Part shown: piece after piece, positions 28,405-35,172 of the stretch | Position numbering within the stretch: position 1 is the first letter of the stretch | Layout: each line of letters opens with the position of its first letter | DNA from: Streptomyces tirandamycinicus | GTDB lineage: Bacteria; Actinomycetota; Actinomycetes; Streptomycetales; Streptomycetaceae | DNA: 64,000 nt | Direction: 5' to 3' | NCBI RefSeq assembly: GCF_003097515.1 | Contig: NZ_CP029188.1 | Span: 2,161,001-2,225,000 of the forward strand | The notes under the pieces: model-generated | The model's input: the letters and a program-made list of their open reading frames with translations, nothing else | Database searches by the model: none | Told to the model about the DNA's origin: nothing | Position numbers and translations under genes: made by a program

Positions 28405-28848
28405 CTACAGCCAGCCGTGTTCTGTCAGGCCGCTGTCCGCCTTCAGGTAGCCGAGGAGGCCCTCCTTCGGGTACTCGATGATGTCCTCGGGTAGTTCGTG
28501 GACGCTGAACCACTCCAGGCCGAGGCACTTCGCCGGCTCCCGGTTGACGGGCTCGCCACTCCACTGGGTGGCCTCGAAGAAGAAGCCGATCCGCTCCACG
28601 GTGTCGTCCTGCCGGTGGTGCACGATGTGGACCAGGCGCAGGTGATCGGGGTCTACCGCGACGCCAGTTTCCTCAAGCAGCTCCCGCGCGGCCCCGACAG
28701 TCAGGGCCTCGCCCCTGTCGAGTTTGCCCGACGGCATGTGCCAGCAGCCGTAGCCGTAGGGACCGCCTCGCTGGGAGAAGAGCAGTTTGTCGCCGTCGCG
28801 GACGATGACGTGGGTGTCGATGACAGGTTGTGCAGTTTCCAGACTCAT
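28405..28848 (-). CDS. Nudix hydrolase
   Basis: A 147-residue Nudix protein with an exact Nudix box at residues 41-63 (GKLDRGEALTVGAARELLEE followed by TGV), preceded by QRGGPYGYGCWHMPSG. It hydrolyses a nucleoside-diphosphate-X compound; the substrate cannot be read from sequence. The ATG at 28848 overlaps the stop of the thymidylate-kinase-like gene (ATGA), so it is the last enzyme of the minus-strand cassette operon. Members close to radical-SAM genes may sanitise or activate unusual nucleotides, an inference from context. Confidence 0.88.
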   Translation of the reverse strand: MSLETAQPVIDTHVIVRDGDKLLFSQRGGPYGYGCWHMPSGKLDRGEALTVGAARELLEETGVAVDPDHLRLVHIVHHRQDDTVERIGFFFEATQWSGEPVNREPAKCLGLEWFSVHELPEDIIEYPKEGLLGYLKADSGLTEHGWL

Positions 28849-29498
28849 GATCCCTGGGGGGGTGTCGGGGTCGGTGAGATTGCCGACGCTACCGGGGCGT
28901 CGGGCAGCGCGTCGGCGATTCGGGAGGCGATGTCCGACGCAGGGACATCGCTGGTGTCGAGGACCAGCACCTTTACGTTCCTGGCGACGAGGGCTTGGGC
29001 GGCTTCGGCGTAGAGGTCGACCTCGCGGCCGGGCGCAGCGGGGTCGCGGTGGAATCGGTGGCGGATTCCGCGCTCGGCTATCCGCTTGGCGATGAGGCCG
29101 GATGACGCGGTCAGGATGACCGCCAGGTCGGGCATCAGGACGTCCGCGTTCAGGGCGAGCAGGAAACCCAGCGACACGCCGTCGAGCCGCTGCAGGACCA
29201 GCGTCGAGGCGACGTAGCGGTCGCAGATGACCGTCTCTCCGGCGTCGAGCGGCGGTTTGACCTCGTGCTCGACGTGCGCGTACCGATCGGCCGTGACCAG
29301 GCAGGCCAAAGCGTGCCCGTGGATGTCGTTGGCGTTCTCGCGGGTGAAGATGCCGAGCTTGCTGGTGGAGGGTTCCAGGGTCTGGCGTACGGCCATGCCC
29401 CGCTCGGTCAGCTCTCGGCGCAGCGCCTCGACGGTGGTTGATTTTCCGACACCGCTGGGGCCGTCGAGGGTGATGAACAGGCCCCGTCGCCGGGTCAT
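28845..29498 (-). CDS. Thymidylate-kinase-like P-loop kinase
   Basis: A 217-residue protein of the dTMP kinase family: Walker A GPSGVGKST (13-21), the DRY motif in VICDRYVASTLVLQRLDGV, the substrate-domain ADRYAHVEHEVKPPL segment and a lid Arg cluster (KRIAERGIRHRFHRD). The housekeeping Tmk is expected elsewhere; this copy is embedded in an accessory operon and overlaps both neighbours by four bases, so it probably phosphorylates a pathway-specific nucleotide. The C-terminus ends in a Pro/Ser/Thr tail (ISPTPTPPQGS). Specificity is not predictable. Confidence 0.85.
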   Translation of the reverse strand: MTRRRGLFITLDGPSGVGKSTTVEALRRELTERGMAVRQTLEPSTSKLGIFTRENANDIHGHALACLVTADRYAHVEHEVKPPLDAGETVICDRYVASTLVLQRLDGVSLGFLLALNADVLMPDLAVILTASSGLIAKRIAERGIRHRFHRDPAAPGREVDLYAEAAQALVARNVKVLVLDTSDVPASDIASRIADALPDAPVASAISPTPTPPQGS

Positions 29499-31039
29499 GC
29501 CGCGGCCCCCTGGTTTCCTTGGTTGCGATCATGCTGCTCGCGGGTGAGTGCGGCGAGGGTTGAGCGGACCCGGCTGAGGGGGACGCTTCCGAACTGGATG
29601 CCGACGGAGAAGTTGAACTCGTCGCGTTGACGCATCGACTCGTCGGCGCCGTCTTCGGTCAGGTCGACGTCTCCGTACGCGAGGAGCGCGGCGGGGTCGT
29701 TGCCGGCCTCGACGAGGGTCTGCCACACGGGTGTGCCGGGGTAGGGGCGGAACTCGAATACGCTCGCCCGTATGTCGCCGGGGTTGTTGTCGGCGATGCG
29801 CCAGAGGTTGTGGACGTGGCGGACGGTCGCCTCGATGTCGTCATGGCTCTCGCCCGGGAAGCCGAGGATGAAGTAGCCCTTGACTCCGATGCCGTGCTCG
29901 ACCAGGCGGCGGGCGACGCGCTCGGTCATCGCGGCGTTGATGCGCTTGTCCATGACCTTCAGGATGCGGTCGCTGCCCGACTCGATACCGAGTGCTACCT
30001 CCCGCAGGCCGTTGGCGACAAGCCGGTCCAGCTCGCGGTCGGAGACCCGGTCGAGGACGTTGATGCGGCCGGTGGCGTCCCACACGTACCGCTCACCGAT
30101 CTTGTGGCGGGTGAAGGCCTCCATCTGCTCCTCGATGACACGCCCGACGCCGAGAAACAGGTCATCAACGAACCGGAAGGCGGTGACGCCGTACTCCTCG
30201 TGGAGTGCGTCGAGCTCGCCGATGATGTTCTCGGGCGCGCGGACGCGGATCAGAACGTCGGGGTTCGCGCTGACGGCAGCCCCGCAGAACGTGCAGTTGT
30301 AGGGGCAGCCGCGACTGCCGACGATATTCGCTTCCGTGTGCCCGGAGCGGGCGGCGCCCTTGAGCAGTGGGGTGCCGCGGCTCACCGCAAGACGCCGGTC
30401 TGTTTCCGTGGGTGCGGCCTGGTAGGGGTCCTGCGGCAGGAACGCACGGTTGACGTAGGGCAGGGTGTCGATGTCCGGGCCGAGCATCTCCGCGCTCCGC
30501 TTCTTGTCCGTGAGGATGCCGGTGGCCCGGGTCCCGAGCAGGCGGTCCCGCCACAGCACTCCTGGCAGTTCGCGGCGGCGCTGCTCGTCGTCCAGGAGGG
30601 CGGCGACACGGAGCTCCCCCTCGCCGAGAACGAGAGCCCGCAGGTTGGCCATACGCGGGTCGGCGAGAACCCGGTCGGGCATAGCCTTGGCGTGGTGGCC
30701 GCCGACCATCAGGGCGATGCCAGGATCGAGCTGCGCCGCGATGCGCGCGGACATCTCGTAGGTGGGCGCGAGGAGGTTCATGGCCGCCCACCGTGGCGCG
30801 GCGTCGTTGATGAGCTTCGCTGTCTCCGTGATGCCGAGTCCGTGCGCTTCGGCGTCCAGGACACCCACGTTGTAACCGGCCTGCTGAGCGTACGTGGCGA
30901 TGTAGGCCATGCCGAGCACGGGGAGTGTGTAGTCGTTGGTCCGCGGGCGTTGGTCGTAGTCACGCAGCGGTGCGTTCACGAACAGCGCGTCGAGCGGGCG
31001 GGCCGGATCGGCGCCTGCGACCAGCGGTAACTGCGACAT
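29495..31039 (-). CDS. B12-binding radical-SAM enzyme (class B type)
   Basis: 514 residues. The N-terminal half is a cobalamin-binding-like Rossmann domain (DALFVNAPLRDYD, LGMAYIATYAQQAGYNVGVLDAE, LMVGGHHAKAMPDRVL, LVLGEGE). The radical-SAM core has the cluster motif C245-P-Y-N-C249-T-F-C252, then FRFVDDLFLG, LREVALGIESGSDRIL and VKGYFILGFPGES, and ends with FRPYPGTPVWQTL. Such enzymes methylate unactivated carbons or perform rearrangements (P- and C-methyltransferases, BchE-like cyclases). Codon 4 is TTA (31028-31030), implying bldA-dependent translation. Only 12 bases separate it from the upstream glycosylase gene, and it overlaps the next gene by ATGA. Confidence 0.9.
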   Translation of the reverse strand: MSQLPLVAGADPARPLDALFVNAPLRDYDQRPRTNDYTLPVLGMAYIATYAQQAGYNVGVLDAEAHGLGITETAKLINDAAPRWAAMNLLAPTYEMSARIAAQLDPGIALMVGGHHAKAMPDRVLADPRMANLRALVLGEGELRVAALLDDEQRRRELPGVLWRDRLLGTRATGILTDKKRSAEMLGPDIDTLPYVNRAFLPQDPYQAAPTETDRRLAVSRGTPLLKGAARSGHTEANIVGSRGCPYNCTFCGAAVSANPDVLIRVRAPENIIGELDALHEEYGVTAFRFVDDLFLGVGRVIEEQMEAFTRHKIGERYVWDATGRINVLDRVSDRELDRLVANGLREVALGIESGSDRILKVMDKRINAAMTERVARRLVEHGIGVKGYFILGFPGESHDDIEATVRHVHNLWRIADNNPGDIRASVFEFRPYPGTPVWQTLVEAGNDPAALLAYGDVDLTEDGADESMRQRDEFNFSVGIQFGSVPLSRVRSTLAALTREQHDRNQGNQGAAA

Positions 31040-31051
31040 TGATCCTCCTGG

Positions 31052-31855
31052 TCATCGCGCATGAGAACCCCAAGTGAGGGTGGAGAGGGTCAGGGTGTGC
31101 AGGGCGGTGCGGTCGGGGCCGGCCATGCCGGTCCACATGGGGCGGAACGACTTGTCCTTCTTGTCGGGCCAGTCGTGTTGGGGCGCGATCTGCGCGGCCC
31201 AGGTGCGCACGGCGAGGTCGTCGTGCGGGTAGATGCTGAAGTCGCCGGTGTAGTCGGCCGCGGCGGCGGAGGCAGTCCACGGGCCAATCCGGGGAACGCC
31301 GGTCAGCGCGGCCGCCAGATCGCCGGCGTCCATCTGCTGCCAGTCCGCGACGTGCAGCCGGTGGTGCGTGGCTGCGGCTTGCAGGACGCTGCGGTGGAAC
31401 TTGGCTCCCACACTCGCGAACTGTGCGTCGCCGAGCGTCAGGACCTCCTCGGCGGTGGGGGCGACGGCCAGTTCGCCGTGCGGGGTGTCGATGGTGGTTC
31501 CGTAGGCCTTGCACCATGCCCGGTACAGCTTCCGGGCCTGCCCGGCACGCACCACCTGCCGGAGGATGGCTGTGCTGATCGCGTCCCACAGCCATGGGTT
31601 TGCCAGGCGCTGGGTGGGCCCGAGGTCATCGAGTCCTGCCTTGAGCGTGGCGGGAACGGTGCCGGGCAGGCACGCGGGGTCGGTGGTGACGACCGTGGGC
31701 TTCACGTCCTCCGTGCCGCTCACACAGCTCATGTGCAAGCCTTCCCGGTCCCAGTGCACGACCCAGATTCCGGACGCAGTGCGTACGGCGCGTGCGCGGT
31801 CTCCGGTCTCGGTCTCGATCCAGGCGGGGTGGTCGATCGTCAGGACGCCGTTCAT
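31052..31855 (-). CDS. HhH-GPD DNA glycosylase (AlkA-like)
   Basis: A 267-residue protein. The C-terminal two thirds match the HhH-GPD superfamily: WLWDAISTAILRQVVRAGQARKLYRAW, an EVLTLGDAQFASVGAKFHRS helix, the hairpin VPRIGPWTASAAAADY and the catalytic-Asp loop SIYPHDDLAVRTWAAQ. The N-terminal 80 residues are beta-rich, as in AlkA. AlkA enzymes excise alkylated bases. ATG 31855 follows GAGGAGCACC. Sitting in a radical-SAM/methyltransferase operon, it may be a self-protection or processing enzyme for a DNA-reactive product, as known for some DNA-alkylating antibiotic clusters; that is inference. Confidence 0.82.
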   Translation of the reverse strand: MNGVLTIDHPAWIETETGDRARAVRTASGIWVVHWDREGLHMSCVSGTEDVKPTVVTTDPACLPGTVPATLKAGLDDLGPTQRLANPWLWDAISTAILRQVVRAGQARKLYRAWCKAYGTTIDTPHGELAVAPTAEEVLTLGDAQFASVGAKFHRSVLQAAATHHRLHVADWQQMDAGDLAAALTGVPRIGPWTASAAAADYTGDFSIYPHDDLAVRTWAAQIAPQHDWPDKKDKSFRPMWTGMAGPDRTALHTLTLSTLTWGSHAR

Positions 31856-31974
31856 GCGGTGCTCCTCGTGTTGAGGGGTGGTGCGCCGTAGCCTCTCGCG
31901 TCCAGGGCTGCGGTGCGGGCGGCCGCGGTAAAGCGGAGCGAGATCAGTCGATGAGGTCGCGCTGCCGGCGCGCA

Positions 31975-32628
31975 TCATGTCGGCACGCAGCAGTCCTGTG
32001 GGCCGCGCAGGACGACGGCGGTCACGCATCCGTCGTCGCACAGGTCGTAGCGGGTGGTCTCCGCCCAGCCGTCGCCGAGTCCCGCGATGACTTCCTCGCG
32101 CACACCGCGGTGCGCGGTCTCGGGCTGCTTCTCGTAGACGGGCGTCATGACGTACAGCACGCCGTCAGGGCGGAGCCATCGGCGCACGTCGGTCAGGAAC
32201 CGGGCCCGGTCGAGGAAGGCCAGCACCAGGCGGCACACGACGATGTCCACGCTTTCCGGGGCGAGGTCGTTGGGGATCGCGCCGGCGTTGAAGTCGTGCT
32301 CGCGGTAGCGCAGCCTCGGGTGGCTGTACGTCTCGGCGGCCTCCTTGACCACCAGCGGCGAGAAGTCGTAGCCGGTCGTATGCAGGCCCCACTCGGCCAA
32401 TGTGTGCGCGAGGTCGCCGCGGCCGCATCCGACGTCGATCGCGGTCATGCCGGTCGCGGGCCGCGTGTGGGCGCGGAACCAACCCAGTTCGTCCTCGCTG
32501 ACGGGCCGGAATTGCGTGCCTTTGGCGAAGACGTCATCCCAGTACCCCGGGTGGTGGGTCGGCGGCACAGGCGTCACGGCCGCGTCCCGTGCTGCGCCCT
32601 GCTCTGTGCGGGGGATCGGGGTGGTCAT
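31975..32628 (-). CDS. Class I SAM-dependent methyltransferase
   Basis: A 217-residue Rossmann methyltransferase: motif I AIDVGCGRGD (64-72), motif II acidic residue in TGYDFSPLVV, motif IV VDIVVCRLVLAFLDR and post-motif LRPDGVLYVMTPVYEKQ. An N-terminal WDDVFAKGTQF segment precedes the fold, as in small-molecule methyltransferases of the UbiE/tellurite type. It ends in an odd GPQDCCVPT tail. The ATG follows GAGGAGAAC, which overlaps the stop of the small membrane-peptide ORF, so translation is probably coupled. It is the first full-length enzyme of the cassette operon. Confidence 0.88.
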   Translation of the reverse strand: MTTPIPRTEQGAARDAAVTPVPPTHHPGYWDDVFAKGTQFRPVSEDELGWFRAHTRPATGMTAIDVGCGRGDLAHTLAEWGLHTTGYDFSPLVVKEAAETYSHPRLRYREHDFNAGAIPNDLAPESVDIVVCRLVLAFLDRARFLTDVRRWLRPDGVLYVMTPVYEKQPETAHRGVREEVIAGLGDGWAETTRYDLCDDGCVTAVVLRGPQDCCVPT

Positions 32629-32641
32629 CAGGGGGTTCTCC

Positions 32642-32764
32642 TCATTCTGCGTACAGGGCGAGCGGCACTACCAGCCCGGCGACGGTGAGGACGATGAGTA
32701 TCTGTAAGCACCACTGCCGCCAGCCCCATCGACGCTCGTCCATCCAGCGCATTGGGCACTTCAC
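32642..32764 (-). CDS. Small membrane peptide with a TTA codon
   Basis: A 40-residue ORF from GTG 32764 (or 36 residues from ATG 32752): basic, Trp-rich head (MRWMDERRWGWRQWCLQ) and one TM helix (ILIVLTVAGLVVPLALYA). The GTG overlaps the stop of the preceding tiny ORF (GTGA), and the stop lies 13 bases before the methyltransferase ATG. A TTA codon at 32705-32707 is in frame. Arrangement, codon use and TM pattern argue for a real gene; no family recognised. Confidence 0.55.
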   Translation of the reverse strand: MKCPMRWMDERRWGWRQWCLQILIVLTVAGLVVPLALYAE

Positions 32765-32844
32765 GTCGCGGCCTCGGGCACGACGAGCGCTGTGAAACAG
32801 TGGCGGTCGGCATTGAGCTCGTCCCGCAGCCTCTTCAGCCGCAT
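32761..32844 (-). CDS. Putative 27-residue ORF
   Basis: ATG 32844 opens MRLKRLRDELNADRHCFTAL plus VVPEAAT. About 23 of 26 third positions are G or C, as in real genes here, and it overlaps the membrane-peptide start by GTGA. No clear ribosome-binding site, so it could be coupled to the ORF upstream. Function unknown. Confidence 0.35.
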   Translation of the reverse strand: MRLKRLRDELNADRHCFTALVVPEAAT

Positions 32845-32852
32845 GCCGGGTG

Positions 32853-32951
32853 CTATCGGGTGTGGGGCGCAGAGCCGCTGGTGAAGCGTGTGAACTCGTT
32901 CTCACGGTCCATCCACGACGTGTCCCGAGCCGCCCTCGTCGTGCTGCGCAT
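32853..32951 (-). CDS. Putative 32-residue ORF, first of the cassette
   Basis: ATG 32951 is preceded by CGGAG six bases upstream and opens a 32-codon frame (MRSTTRAARDTSWMDRENEF...). High third-position GC, basic then mixed charge, no signal peptide. It lies just downstream of a 13-bp leader hairpin and could be a leader peptide. Confidence 0.35.
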   Translation of the reverse strand: MRSTTRAARDTSWMDRENEFTRFTSGSAPHTR

Positions 32952-32976
32952 CGTCATCTCCGTCGCTGTGGGGAGC

Positions 32977-33008
32977 GGGCGGACCGCCGCCACGTCGGCG
33001 GTCCGCCC
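32977..33008 (-). promoter_or_regulatory. Leader hairpin at the head of the cassette operon
   Basis: GGGCGGACCGCCG / CGGCGGTCCGCCC, perfect 13-bp stem with a 6-base loop, ending 25 bases before the first tiny ORF. It could attenuate transcription or protect the mRNA; it does not follow any gene on the plus strand. Confidence 0.5.
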
Positions 33009-33092
33009 CGGGGGAGGGCCGCCATGGAGAACGGCCGTCCTTCATACAACTGCCGAAGTTCCGGTCAGGGCAGGAAATAGCGGGCGCACGTT

Positions 33093-33117
33093 GGTCGCCG
33101 GCGACCGGAAATTCCGG
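33093..33117. promoter_or_regulatory. Abutting palindromes in the divergent control region
   Basis: GGTCGCCGGCGACC (33093-33106) and CCGGAAATTCCGG (33105-33117) are perfect palindromes sharing two bases. They lie about 60 bases upstream of the XRE-TPR regulator start, between it and the cassette, as expected for its operators. Confidence 0.5.
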
Positions 33118-33174
33118 GCTGGCGCCTCTGCCATCAGCCTCAACAGAGGATGACGCCGCGGCTACGGTGAGTGC

Positions 33175-34407
33175 GTGGACGAGAATCTCCGGCTCAGAGC
33201 GGCCATGGACGAAACCGGCTACACCCAGGCGGAGTTAGTCGAGCAGCTGAACCTGTCGCTGACGGCGGCCGGCCACCGCGGGACCGTCAGCGACCGGACC
33301 GTGCGCTACTGGCTGACCGGAAAATCTCGATGGCCTCAGCAGCGACAACGGGACGCGTTGGAGGCAGTATTCGGGTGTCCGGCCGTCGAGCTCGGCTTTG
33401 TTCCCCCGGAGGGTCCATTGCTCCGCCGAACCTTCCTCGCATCCACCACGGCCGCAGGGGCAGCGCTCACGATCCAGCCCTCCAACGCGGGCCGCGTAGG
33501 GACATCCGACGTGGCTGCTCTCCGCGCCAGCCTGGAGAGCTTGACCGGCCTGGACGACAAGCGCGGCGGACACGCCGCCCTTGAGCGGTCAGCCCTTGCC
33601 GGCGCGGCCGAATGCCTGAGTAAGCAGGACAAGGCCAGCTCCCAGCGCGTCCGGCAACGACTCCTCGCGCTCGCCGCGGACTTCACTGCCACGGCCGCTT
33701 GGTCGACCATCGACGCCCGTCAGCTCGACCGCGCAGACAGCCAGCTCAAAGAGGCCCTGTACCTGGCGCGGATGGCCAACGACAGCGCCACCGAGCTGCG
33801 AGTGTGGAACTCGCTGGCGATGCTCGCCCATCAGCGCAAGGAGCACGGCCAGGCCGTCGATGCCGGGTACGCGGCTCAGGCCACGGGCATCACCCGTCGC
33901 GATCCGTTGTTCGCGTCTCTCGCCCACGCTCGGACCGCGGTCGGGCACAGCAACCGCGGAGACCGGCAGGCGGCGCTGAGGTCATTCGGCTTCGCCGAGG
34001 AGATGCTGAGCAAGGCGGAGCCGGACACCGCTCGGCCACCGTGGATCGCGTTCTACGGCCCTGCCGAGCTGTACGCCTTGGGCGCGATCGTCCGGGACCG
34101 GCTCGGTTTCGCGGCAGAGGCCGAGGCATCCTCGTACCGTGCGCTGGCAGCCCTCCCCAAGCAGTTCCGCCGCAACCGCGCCCTGGCCACCGCACGGCTC
34201 GCGCTTGCGCAGCTACATCAGGGCGAGGCCGAACAGGCATGCGACACAGCAGCCTCGGTCTTCCAGCTGATGGCCGGCGCTCCCCTGCCGGGGCGCATGA
34301 GATCGCTGATGGGCGACTTCTACCGCGACCTTCTCACCCTCGCGCCGGACGCGACCGTGGCGCGCGAGTGGGGCAACCGATACCGCGACCAGTGGAGCCG
34401 AACGTGA
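33175..34407 (+). CDS. XRE-TPR transcriptional regulator with a TTA codon
   Basis: 410 residues: an N-terminal HTH (ENLRLRAAMDETGYTQAELVEQLN...GTVSDRTVRYWLTGKSRWP), the RRTFLASTTAAGAAL segment seen in this actinobacterial family (Tat-like, but not for export), then TPR-type helical repeats (LFASLAHARTAVGHSNRGDRQAALRSF and others). Such proteins sense peptides or small molecules. Codon 21 is TTA (33235-33237), so expression should need the bldA tRNA. TACGGT at 33163-33168 places the transcript start at the GTG, so it is probably leaderless. It overlaps the GNAT gene by GTGA and is divergent from the enzyme cassette. Confidence 0.85.
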   Translation: MDENLRLRAAMDETGYTQAELVEQLNLSLTAAGHRGTVSDRTVRYWLTGKSRWPQQRQRDALEAVFGCPAVELGFVPPEGPLLRRTFLASTTAAGAALTIQPSNAGRVGTSDVAALRASLESLTGLDDKRGGHAALERSALAGAAECLSKQDKASSQRVRQRLLALAADFTATAAWSTIDARQLDRADSQLKEALYLARMANDSATELRVWNSLAMLAHQRKEHGQAVDAGYAAQATGITRRDPLFASLAHARTAVGHSNRGDRQAALRSFGFAEEMLSKAEPDTARPPWIAFYGPAELYALGAIVRDRLGFAAEAEASSYRALAALPKQFRRNRALATARLALAQLHQGEAEQACDTAASVFQLMAGAPLPGRMRSLMGDFYRDLLTLAPDATVAREWGNRYRDQWSRT

Positions 34408-34949
34408 CTGTCCAGCTGCGCCAGTACAAACACGACGACCTTCCCGAGATCCGCCAGACGCTCATCGACGTCCACGCCGATGCCTACGCGGACCAGATGG
34501 ACGACCCGTTCGTACAGCGCTTCCCCGGGTTCGTGGACCACTGGGGCGGGAACCCCGGCTTCTCATGCCTCATCGGCTGGGACGGGAGCGAGCCCGCTGG
34601 CTTCGCCTACGGCGCCCCCGCGACGGCTGGCAGCGAGTGGTGGCGAGAACACGTGACCGAAGAGCCCGAGAACCCGTCGACGTTCTCGCTGTCCGAGTTG
34701 ATGGTGCGGCCCAAGTGGCGCAAGACCGGCGCCGCAGAGCAACTGCACGAGGCGCTCCTCGCCAGCCGGGACGAGGCGCTCGCCGTGCTGCTGGTCGACA
34801 CCACCCATCCGCGCGTGCAAGCCCTGTACGAGTCCTGGCAGTACCGCAAGGTCGGCGAGCGGCAGCCGTTCCCCGACTCTCCCGTCTATGCGGTGATGCT
34901 CCGCTCCCTTTCGCCCGCGCTGAGCAGGGTGTCAACCACCGACGGGTGA
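34404..34949 (+). CDS. GNAT-family N-acetyltransferase
   Basis: A 181-residue GNAT protein: VTVQLRQYKHDDLPEIRQTL start, SCLIGWDGSEPAGFAYGAPA (strand beta4), STFSLSELMVRPKWRKTGAAEQLHEALL (the acetyl-CoA P-loop, WRKTGAAEQLH in place of RGxGIG) and VLLVDTTHPRVQALYESWQYRKVGER. Its GTG overlaps the regulator stop, so the two form a bicistronic unit. It could modify the cassette product or confer self-resistance. Substrate unknown. Confidence 0.82.
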   Translation: MTVQLRQYKHDDLPEIRQTLIDVHADAYADQMDDPFVQRFPGFVDHWGGNPGFSCLIGWDGSEPAGFAYGAPATAGSEWWREHVTEEPENPSTFSLSELMVRPKWRKTGAAEQLHEALLASRDEALAVLLVDTTHPRVQALYESWQYRKVGERQPFPDSPVYAVMLRSLSPALSRVSTTDG

Positions 34950-35172
34950 TGGTGTCGCGTGGCATGACCGCATTGCCCTGCCCGTCACGCAGATGCCCAC
35001 CGCGCGGGAGGCTACCGGCGGGCTGAGCAGCGCCCTCCACGGCGTGCGGCTGTGCGGCCCGGTGTCCCCGGAACGCCTCCACATCGCTCCCTCACCAACT
35101 GACACGGCCGGCCGGGGTCGGTCTCCGTCAAACGGCTGTCGCGTCCGGTGCGCCGCCCGGGATGCGCCGCCG

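Noticed and set aside
29495..31039. Cobalamin riboswitch upstream of the B12-dependent gene
   Set aside because: Only 12 bases separate it from the upstream gene, and I see no B12-box-like sequence or long structured leader in the operon.
32752..33153. Plus-strand 133-codon frame in the divergent region between cassette and regulator
   Set aside because: It contains the leader hairpin and palindromes, lacks a ribosome-binding site, and shows no domain; the minus-strand tiny ORFs have better signals.
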